Assembly (NCBI RefSeq): GCF_008271745.1
Contig: NZ_VKKZ01000010.1
Location: 124,001 to 188,000, forward strand
DNA length: 64,000 nucleotides
DNA from: Rufibacter glacialis
Lineage (GTDB): Bacteria > Bacteroidota > Bacteroidia > Cytophagales > Hymenobacteraceae
Direction: 5' to 3'
Both the position numbers and the translations under genes were made by a program. This document shows, in pieces, positions 55,401 through 63,581 of this stretch. Positions within the stretch are counted from its first letter, which is position 1. Every line of letters begins with the position of its first letter. Below the pieces are notes generated by a model that was not told the DNA's origin, did no database searches, and saw only the letters and a list, made by a program, of their open reading frames with translations.

Positions 55401-55674
55401 TAGAGACGCAAACGTGACCTCCGCTTCAACCCGATTCCTGACAAAAGCAAATTATCTGGCTCTGAATAATGTGCGTCTTTCCTATACTGTTCCAGTGAGC
55501 CTTACTAGTAGAATTGGTGTAGGTGGCGTTTCGGTTTGGGTATCTGGTGATAACCTATGGTTGAATAGTGCTCGTAAGGGTTTCAACCCTTCCACAGCAG
55601 AAACAGGAGGATCTAACACCTATTTGTATAGTCCTTTGTCAACCGTGTCGGCTGGTTTAAGAATCAAAATTTAA
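52441..55674 (+). CDS. SusC/RagA-family TonB-linked transporter (tandem unit 2)
   Basis: The 1,077-residue protein has signal peptide [22 protein letters not shown], a regulatory-like domain (23-105), and a plug from [15 protein letters not shown] with [49 protein letters not shown]. A large barrel ends in VSAGLRIKI. It is cotranscribed with the SusD gene 6 bp downstream. The first 270 nt are close to identical with the unit 3 copy, with one 67-nt run unchanged, but similarity falls away abruptly after the regulatory-like domain. The imported substrate is unknown. Confidence 0.95.
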   Translation: [1077 protein letters not shown]

Positions 55675-55680
55675 ATTATT

Positions 55681-57198
55681 ATGAAGAAGAGTCTATATAC
55701 AATAGCATTAACTGTTCTTGCAGTTTTTGCCAGCAGTTGCCAGGAAGACTTTCTGGAGGAACAACCTAACCAACAATTATCGTTAGAGCAGCTTAGAGAG
55801 GCTGCTAAAACAGATCCCTCTTTGCTAACAGCGTTCGCTGATGGAATTTACTCAACCATGTACCAAACGGGTACAGGTGGTACTACTAACCATACAGATT
55901 TCGGGCAAAAAGGATATGACATTTATGCTGATATGCTAGCTTCCGATATGGTGTTAGCAGGTACAACTTATGGTTGGTATTCTGACATCGCCAGGTATCA
56001 AGCTACAAAGGACTTTACAGTAAATACAACTTATCAACCTTGGCGGTATTACTATCGCATTATTTTTGGAGCCAATTCTCTTATAGAACTTCTGGGCGGA
56101 AATGACGCAACGCAAACAGACGCTAGCAGAACTCATCTAATGGGGCAAGCTAAGGCATTGAGGGCCTATGCTTATTTCTACCTGACTCAATTCTTCTCAA
56201 CTGGGTATGGCGATGGGTCACAGAAAATACTGCCTATCTATAATACCACTACTGTTCCAGCGCAGCCAAGGAGTACAACAGCAGAGGTTTACGAGTTTAT
56301 AGTAAAGGATTTGGATGCTGCTGTTGTTGCTTTGCAGGGCTTCAATAGGACTGCTAAACTACAGGTAGATCAGACAGTAGCGAAAGGCCTTCTTTCTTAC
56401 GCACTTGCGGCACGTGGAACACCGGCAGATTTGCAACGAGTAGTAACTTTAACCAATGAAATTGTCGCTACTACGCCTTATCGGATATTGAATCCGAATG
56501 AAGTGGTCGCACAATTTGATGCAGCAGGACAAATTACAAACCGTACAACAGCTGGGTTTAACAATATTGCGTCTCCCAGCTGGATTTGGGGGGTTGACCT
56601 TTTACCAGCCTACGGACTTAATCTTATTTCTTGGTGGGGACAGGTAGATATTTTCACCTATAGCTATGCTTGGGCAGGAGATCCAAAAGCTATTGATAAA
56701 AGTTTGTATGACGCAATCCGTCCTAATGATATAAGAAAAGGCCAGTTTGTTGCTTCAAATTTACAACCGAGAAATAAGTTCTTTGCACCAAACAGGGTAA
56801 TTGGTCAACAGCGTCAAGTGGAGACAGATTATGTTTATATGCGTTTGGAAGAATTCGTGCTGCTGAATGCGGAAGCCAAAGCAAAATTAGGTCAGGAGGG
56901 TCCAGCCAAGGATGCGCTTAAGACCTTACTGGCTAGGAGAATGACCTCAGCAGCGGATTATTTGTATGTTGATGCCTTAAGAGGACAAGCCCTGCTAGAT
57001 GAGATCCATCTTCAGACCCGGATAGAACTCTGGGGTGAAGGAAAATCTTATTTATCTCTTAAGAGGAATAAGAGAACCGTCACCAGAGGTAGTAATCACT
57101 TGTTTGAGGCAGGAAACTCTTTCGCATGGAATTCTGATGAACTTACATTTGAAATCCCCCAAGCAGAAGTGTTGAATAATCCCCTGCTTAATCAATAG
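55681..57198 (+). CDS. SusD/RagB-family lipoprotein (tandem unit 2)
   Basis: The 505-residue lipoprotein has signal LTVLAVFASSC followed by QEDFLEEQPNQQLSLEQL. It has the family's helical repeats (AKALRAYAYFYLTQFF, LNAEAKAKLGQEGPAKDALKTLLARR) and the tail EIHLQTRIELWGEGKSYLSLKRNKRTVTRGSNH ... FEIPQAEVLNNPLLNQ. The ELWGEGKSYLSLKR variant is also seen in the unit 3 SusD (ELWGEGFRFLDLKR), so these two belong to one subfamily. It follows its SusC by 6 bp. An unusually long hairpin terminator lies after the stop. Confidence 0.94.
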   Translation: MKKSLYTIALTVLAVFASSCQEDFLEEQPNQQLSLEQLREAAKTDPSLLTAFADGIYSTMYQTGTGGTTNHTDFGQKGYDIYADMLASDMVLAGTTYGWYSDIARYQATKDFTVNTTYQPWRYYYRIIFGANSLIELLGGNDATQTDASRTHLMGQAKALRAYAYFYLTQFFSTGYGDGSQKILPIYNTTTVPAQPRSTTAEVYEFIVKDLDAAVVALQGFNRTAKLQVDQTVAKGLLSYALAARGTPADLQRVVTLTNEIVATTPYRILNPNEVVAQFDAAGQITNRTTAGFNNIASPSWIWGVDLLPAYGLNLISWWGQVDIFTYSYAWAGDPKAIDKSLYDAIRPNDIRKGQFVASNLQPRNKFFAPNRVIGQQRQVETDYVYMRLEEFVLLNAEAKAKLGQEGPAKDALKTLLARRMTSAADYLYVDALRGQALLDEIHLQTRIELWGEGKSYLSLKRNKRTVTRGSNHLFEAGNSFAWNSDELTFEIPQAEVLNNPLLNQ

Positions 57199-57264
57199 TA
57201 ACAAGCATTATCTGCAAGAAAGCGTTATAGAAGGTTATTGTGTTTCTTGACAAAGCCTTTTAAA

Positions 57265-57324
57265 AAGTGCCTATAAAAACAAATGGCTGCTCGTATGAGC
57301 AGCCATTTGTTTTTATAGGCACTT
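57265..57324 (+). terminator. Unusually long perfect hairpin terminator of unit 2
   Basis: Two 28-bp arms (57265-57292 and 57297-57324) are perfect reverse complements around GTAT. An internal TTTGTTTTT in the right arm supplies the U-tract. Confidence 0.9.
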
Positions 57325-57760
57325 AATATGCTGCTAAGATTTCATTAGAAATATTTAAAATAAGTGTGATTTGGTCAATAAAATATTTTAAATACACAGT
57401 AAAATACTTGAATATTTGAGTTTAAGAGAACTCAATATTCTTATTATAAGCTTGGTTAAAGATTAGCTATGTCTTGGTTTCGAAAGTTTGTAATGATTTT
57501 AGAGTTGGGTTACTAAGAGGAAGTTGCAAGTCATCAATACTGTGGAGCGGGAGTCCTTACAGATTTCACTTTCGTTGAGCAGGAGGTATGTGTTTAGAGA
57601 AATTTTATGCTTTAGGCTTCAGCAGCGGCTAGGCTGGGCAGCTGACCAATTTCAGCAGAAGTTGCAAGTCCCAGACTAAATTAAAGACAGGCAGGAGCTT
57701 CTCTTACTGAGCAACAGGTGGAGCTGTAGAGGATAATGGAGATAAAAGGAGGGGAACTAG

Positions 57761-57870
57761 TGGCAGCAGCGCCTGGCGCATAAAGAAACCTAAAAACAGG
57801 CCAAAGTAATTAACGCCTAGAGTAAGACGCTGGAGAGCATCATCATGCTCTTCCCTATTTTAAAAAACTA
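57761..57870 (+). pseudogene. Possible decayed histidine-kinase fragment
   Basis: The frame starting at 57761 reads WQQRLAHKET, stop, KQAKVINA, stop, SKTLESIIMLFPI. This echoes the HisKA entry of Bacteroidota kinases (typically VINATKDKLFSIIAHDLRNP). A 20-nt stretch, GGCAGCAGCGCCTGGCGCAT, matches the similar fragment in the previous gap at 17 of 20 positions. Confidence 0.2.
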
Positions 57871-58570
57871 CCATTATACTATTTAAAGGCATAAAAATTT
57901 GGCCACACTTGAATAATGAACTAGATGGCTTGACCACAGCTGCCTGGCCGCTACCTGTTATGTTCTATTTGGTGTACTAAATTAGGTTGATACTGATACA
58001 CAAATCTTGGCAGGTCACCTCAATGATTAGCTGGAGGCGTAAGTAGTGACGGAAGACTTGCTTTTGCCTGAACCCAACCGTTGGGGTAGACGTGGCTGCC
58101 GCTTTTCAGGAAAGGACGGAGGTTTGGGAGAATTCGTATTACTAAAGTGCCCTAGAAGTAGTTCATGTAGAACCCTGCAACTAGTGGGGCCTCTTACATT
58201 TTGACTGATAATTCATTTCCTTTTAGCCGGACCTCTTCAATACCTAATGAATAACAGAAAAAAATAGCTCTAATAGTGGGGAGACCCAGACATTGAATTT
58301 CAAGGTGATACTAGAATTTTATTATAAAAAATATTAGACAAAGTATCTATCAATGAGAAGCTTCTAAATATTGCCGCCTCCCTTTTTCATTTCATGCAAC
58401 AATAAAGAGCATCTTCTTCAAAAGAAGTTAGGAAAATGCTTTAAGTAAAAGTTAATGCAAGTAATAGAAATTTATGAAGAAAGAAATATAAATAAAATAA
58501 TAATAGATAGTAATTATAATTACGTAAAGTATTGCGATGGTGCATATGCTTCGGATAATTTAAATAAATA

Positions 58571-58605
58571 TGTTAAGAAAAAGTTAAATTTATTTTATAT
58601 TTTAG
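58571..58605 (+). promoter_or_regulatory. Promoter/activator region of susC unit 3
   Basis: GTTAA at 58572-58576 and 58583-58587 is followed by TATTTTAG at 58598-58605. The first 29 nt are identical to the block upstream of the unit 2 susC, so the promoter belongs to the duplicated segment. Confidence 0.45.
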
Positions 58606-58648
58606 GGTGTCAAATGATAATCTTTCCAAACCACAAACAACCAATCTT

Positions 58649-61600
58649 ATGAAGAAAGCTTTACTATTTAGCTTCGTGTTGTTGCTGGTGCTTTTCACCC
58701 AAGCATGGGCACAGACACGGACCGTAACAGGACGAGTGACGGACGCAGCAACAGGAGAGGGAATGCCTGGCGTGACGGTTCAACTCAAAGAAAGTACTTC
58801 GGCTGTTCCAACTGATGTAAATGGATCTTACTCAATAGGTGTGCCCAATGCGGGCGGAACACTGATTTTTACCTTTATTGGCTATACCAACAAAGAAGTT
58901 GTTATTGGAACTGAGTCAACAGTCAATGTACGGTTAGTAGGAGATGCAAAAAGTTTGAATGAAGTAGTAGTGGTAGCCTATGGTACCGCAGATCCAGCCA
59001 CCTTTACTGGATCTGTTGCTCAGATAGGTGCTGAAAAGCTCGCACAAAGGCCAGTTACGAATATTACGAACGCCATTGCCGGGCAAGCTGCCGGTGTACA
59101 GGTCTCTGGAGGGTCAGGACAACCCGGAAGTGGGCCTGATATACGCATCAGAGGGTTTAGTTCTGTCAATTATTCCAATGATCCTCTTTACGTAGTAGAT
59201 GGCGTCCCATTTACTGCAGGTCTGTCAAATATCAATATGGAGGATGTGGAGAGTATTTCCATCTTGAAAGATGCAGCTTCCACTGCTCTTTATGGATCCA
59301 GGGCCACTAACGGCGTAGTAATGATTACCACTAAAAGAGGAAAGAAGGATCGTATTCAAGTAAATGTAAGGGCTCTTCAAGGGGTTTCTTCCAGAGCAGT
59401 TCCTGAATATGACCGTGTAAGTGCGTTTGAGTATTATCCTCTGATGTGGGAAGCATACCGTAACAGTTTGATAAGAGGAACTACTACCAAAGAACAAGCT
59501 AGCCAAAAGGCCACAAATGATATAAAAGGATTGCTGGGCTATAATCCTTTCAATGTACCTAATAGTCAAATTGTACTTCCTGATGGCTCGTTGAATCCTT
59601 CAGCGCAATTACTATGGGCAGATGATTTGGACTGGGAGAAAGCCTTAACCCGTGACGCCTCTAGATCTGATTACACAGTTAGTTTTAATGGTGGTTCTGA
59701 AAAAAGTGACTACTATGTCTCTTTAGGCTACCTTGATGATAAAGGGTACCTGCTAAGGTCAGATTTTGAGCGTTTTTCTGGCCGTATGAACGTCAATAGT
59801 AATTTGACAAATTGGTTCAAGGCTGGTGTGAACATGAATTATACCCTTTCCAATTCTAACCAGGCAAGTACTGGAAGTGCTACAGGCTTCGTCAATCCAT
59901 TCTTCTTTAGCCGTGGTATTGGTCCTATTTATCCCATTCATCAGCATGACCCAGTAACGGGAGCCTATGTGCTTGATGCAAATGGGCAGAGGGTATACGA
60001 TTTAGGTGGCTCTTCTCCAACTATGACCCGGCCAGTGTATCCGGGTAGACATATTGTGGCTGAAACAGAATGGAATGATTTTTTATATAGGCGTAATGTG
60101 CTTGGAGGTAGAACATATGGGGAGATTACTTTCCTAAAGGATTTCAAATTAACTGGGAACTTTGCTGTAGACATAACAAACTACGAGCAACAGACCTATG
60201 AGAACACAGTAGTGGGAGATGGTGCTCCTGCTGGTAGAGCAGGCCGAGAACTTTACAACCTAACCAGTTTTACTGCTAACCAATTACTGAACTATAGTAA
60301 AACAGTAGGAGGAGTGCACGTATTTGATGCCCTATTAGGGCATGAGAACTTTAGTAGAAAGTTCGACAATCTAACTGGGTCGAAATCTGGGGAGATAGTC
60401 CCTGATAATACTGAACTGCAGAATTTTGGAACAACCAATAGCTTCAACACCTTTTCAGAAGAACATAAGATAGAGTCTTATTTTGGTAGGGCTAATTATA
60501 CTTTTGATGAAAAATATACGCTTTCTGGCTCATATAGAAGAGATGGCTCCTCAAGGTTTTACAAAGATGTTCGTTGGGGAAGCTTCTGGTCTGTTGGTGC
60601 TTCTTGGCGTTTAGATAATGAAACATTTTTCACTATGCCAACCTGGATTGACATGGTGAAGTTGAGAGCCTCTTATGGCCAAGTGGGCAATGAGAATATT
60701 GGTGATTATTATGCATGGCAAGCCTTATACACCTTAGGTAGAAACAATGCAGCTGAGCCAGGCTTCTCGCAGGCTACATTAGGAAACAGAGCTTTGGTGT
60801 GGGAAAAGAACAACAGCTTTGATGTAGGAGTTGAATTTGCCCTATTTAGCAATAGATTGAACGGCACCGTGGAGTTCTTCAATAGAGAGTCTGAAGACTT
60901 ATTGTTTGAAGTGAAGCTTCCGCTCTCAACAGGGGTAGACAGCAGAATAGAAAACATAGGGGCTATGTATAACCGGGGCATTGAACTCAGATTAGCCGGT
61001 GATGTAATCAAAACCAATGATTTCACCTGGAACTTAGATATAAACTGGACTACCTTCAAAAACGAACTCACCAAGTTGCCATATGTAGAATTAGTGACTG
61101 GTACTAAAAAATACAAAGTAGGGGAAGATATGCAGGCTTTTTGGTTGCGTGAATTTTATGGGGTTGATCCAGACAATGGAAATGCCTTATACAGAGCCAT
61201 CAACTACAATGAAACCAACAGTAAGATCATAGGTTCTGATACCGTTACTTTCTTAGCCAACAACGCCAGATATCATTATGCAGGCTCTGCCATCCCTGAT
61301 TTCTCGGGTGGAATCACTAATACCTTCACTTTCAAAGGATTTTCCTTGTCTGCGCTGATCACTTATTCTGTTGGGGGTAAATTCTACGATAGTGAATATG
61401 CAGGGCTCATGAACCATGGTACTTATGGTTCAGCCATGCACAGAGATATGCTAGGGCGGTGGCAGAACCCAGGGGATAACACCCGTGTCCCAAGGTTGGA
61501 AGTAGGAAATACCGCTAATCTGGCTGCCGCATCAGACAGATGGTTGAATGATGCCTCGTACCTGAATTTCAGATCTGTAAGCTTAAATTATAATATTCCT

Positions 61601-61777
61601 GCAGGCTTTGTGAGCAAGCTACGCTTACGCAATGTGAATGTATTTGCTACTGGTGAAAACTTAGGGTTCATCACTAAAAGAAAGGGGATGAACGTAGCGC
61701 AAAACTTCAATGGTACCACTTCAGCGGTGTATGTGCCTTCTAAGAACTTGTCTTTAGGAATCAATCTTTCTTTATAA
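58649..61777 (+). CDS. SusC/RagA-family TonB-linked transporter (tandem unit 3)
   Basis: The 1,042-residue protein has signal peptide [22 protein letters not shown], a regulatory-like domain (23-105), and a plug from [16 protein letters not shown] with [49 protein letters not shown]. The barrel ends in [10 protein letters not shown]. The ATG at 58649 is preferred over one 14 codons upstream because it matches the paralogues and begins a clean signal peptide. SusD follows after 12 bp. The plug and barrel differ from units 1 and 2, while the 5' end and promoter are nearly the same as unit 2. Confidence 0.95.
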   Translation: [1042 protein letters not shown]

Positions 61778-61789
61778 AAAAAAGTAGCA

Positions 61790-63280
61790 ATGAAAAAGAA
61801 GATATATAGCGCATTTTTAGCGTGCATTTTGGTATTTTCTTCTTGTGGAGAAGATTACCTGGAAACATCGCCAACTAATGCCGTTACTGAGGCAGATGTA
61901 GTTTCCAGTACGAAGAATGCTATGGCAGCCTTAAACGGTATTCACAGAATGCTGTACTCACAGCACAATGGTCAACAAAACCAGGGGGGAGAGGGGTCAA
62001 TGAAAATCATGATGGATGCCTTGGGAGATGACTGGGTGCAAACAATAGGAACCAGCTGGTGGTCAGGGGAACACAACTGGATAGCACACAGAAATGCAAC
62101 CTCCACCACCACCTACAACCATGCCTGGTACTACTTTTATTACAGAATCATTGCCAATGCCAACATGCTCATCAATGGACTGGAAAAAGCCACTGGGCCA
62201 GAGACGGAGAAGAAGATGGTGATTGGCGAAGCGTTAGTATACAGAGCTTGGAGCCATTTTCAGTTAGTACAGGTATTTGGAGAGCGGTATGATGCAGGCA
62301 AAACCAACAACCAGCTTGGAGTGCCTTTAATCACTGAAAATACCACAGAAGGCAAGCCAAGGGCTACGGTAGAAGAGGTCTACGCGCAAATCAATACAGA
62401 CCTGGACAAGGCGATCGGAATGCTAACAGGCCTGCCCACCCGCCCGGCAAAGTCCCACTTCAATGCTGCAGTAGCTAAAGGTATAAAAGCAAGGGTCGCA
62501 TTAACCATGCAAAACTGGCCTGTTGCCGCTAAAATGGCTCAGGAAGCAATCCAAGAAAGCGGAGCTACTCTAATGAGCAGAACCCAATATACAAGTGGGT
62601 TCAATAATATAGATAATCCTGAGTGGATGTGGGGAAGCAAGATGCAAGCAGATCAAACAAATTTCTTCTATTCGTTCTTTGCTTATATGTCTGCTAACTA
62701 CAGTTCCACAGTAATTAGACAGAATCCGAAGAAAATCAATTCAGTGATCTACAATCAGATTCCTGCCACTGATGTGCGTAAACTAATGTGGGATCCAACT
62801 GGGGCAAGTATTCCAGCGCCGCCAAGCGGAATAAAGGCACCTTATGGGAATAAGAAGTTTTTAGTAGCAGACACCAATCTTAGTATTGGAGATGTGCCTC
62901 ACATGCGTTTAGCTGAAATGTATCTAATCTTAGCTGAAGCAGAGGCCAGACAAGGGCTTGCTACTGCCGCAGATCATCTCTATAGGTTAGTAAGTGCGCG
63001 CGATCCTCAGGCTGTAAAGTCAACCAAAACAGGCCAAGCATTGATTAGCGAAATCCTATTCCAGCGTAGAATTGAGCTATGGGGAGAAGGGTTCCGTTTC
63101 CTAGATTTAAAACGCACTAACAGTGCATTAGACAGAACAGGTGCCAATCACATCTCTCAATGGTCATGGGTAATTACAGGCGGTAATTTTAAAGTAGAGC
63201 CCGGCGCTAAAGAGTGGCAGTTCCTGTTTCCTCAGGCTGAGATGAATGTCAATAAAGCACTGGTTCAAAATCCACTATAA
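61790..63280 (+). CDS. SusD/RagB-family lipoprotein (tandem unit 3)
   Basis: The 496-residue lipoprotein has signal FLACILVFSSC followed by GEDYLETSPTNAVTEADVVSSTKNAMAALNGIHRMLY. The family core (YRIIANANMLINGLEKATG, GEALVYRAWSHFQLVQVFGERY) and the tail EILFQRRIELWGEGFRFLDLKRTNSALDRTGANH ... FPQAEMNVNKALVQNPL are intact. It is the surface partner of the SusC encoded 12 bp upstream. Tail similarity groups it with the unit 2 SusD rather than with unit 1. It is followed by a 26-bp perfect hairpin. Confidence 0.94.
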   Translation: MKKKIYSAFLACILVFSSCGEDYLETSPTNAVTEADVVSSTKNAMAALNGIHRMLYSQHNGQQNQGGEGSMKIMMDALGDDWVQTIGTSWWSGEHNWIAHRNATSTTTYNHAWYYFYYRIIANANMLINGLEKATGPETEKKMVIGEALVYRAWSHFQLVQVFGERYDAGKTNNQLGVPLITENTTEGKPRATVEEVYAQINTDLDKAIGMLTGLPTRPAKSHFNAAVAKGIKARVALTMQNWPVAAKMAQEAIQESGATLMSRTQYTSGFNNIDNPEWMWGSKMQADQTNFFYSFFAYMSANYSSTVIRQNPKKINSVIYNQIPATDVRKLMWDPTGASIPAPPSGIKAPYGNKKFLVADTNLSIGDVPHMRLAEMYLILAEAEARQGLATAADHLYRLVSARDPQAVKSTKTGQALISEILFQRRIELWGEGFRFLDLKRTNSALDRTGANHISQWSWVITGGNFKVEPGAKEWQFLFPQAEMNVNKALVQNPL

Positions 63281-63290
63281 TTATTTTCCT

Positions 63291-63347
63291 CTTCTGCTCA
63301 TGAAAAAAGGCTGCCTGATTTAGGCAGCCTTTTTTCATGAGCAGAAG
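63291..63347 (+). terminator. Unusually long perfect hairpin terminator of unit 3
   Basis: The 26-bp arms 63291-63316 and 63322-63347 are perfect reverse complements around a five-base loop. The right arm contains CCTTTTTT. Confidence 0.9.
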
Positions 63348-63494
63348 AAAAGTGCTTTTACGGTTAACATCAGTAGCCGCTTTCTTCCAAGTATATTGAA
63401 GGCTTGCTTCCCATAGAACCGCCAAAGTCGCTTTTGAAAAATTTGTTCATGATAAATTCTATCTTATAACTATATATTAATTAATCTCTCAGTT

Positions 63495-63530
63495 GTTTTT
63501 GACCTGTTTTTCAAAAAGGACAGCAAAAAC
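63495..63530. repeat. 36-nt palindromic interspersed element, copy 14
   Basis: GTTTTTGACCTG...GACAGCAAAAAC, a near-symmetric member of the family. Confidence 0.65.
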
Positions 63531-63581
63531 AGCTATTTTAGACCGCCTATTCATAGGCGTCCGTTTAAACCCACATTTTCT

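Larger units (their letters stand above)
57199..58648. other. 1.45-kb gene-poor gap between tandem units 2 and 3
   Basis: Apart from the terminator, 57330-58450 has no credible gene. A GC-richer stretch (about 57500-57860) keeps traces of coding but is full of stops, including a possible histidine-kinase remnant. From 58260 to 58600 the DNA is very AT-rich and leads into the unit 3 promoter. A 65-codon frame at 58455-58652 looks like chance. Confidence 0.55.

Noticed and set aside
58455..58652. 65-codon plus-strand frame before the unit 3 susC
   Set aside because: Asn/Lys/Ile-rich translation of AT-rich promoter DNA; it overlaps the susC start and the conserved promoter block.
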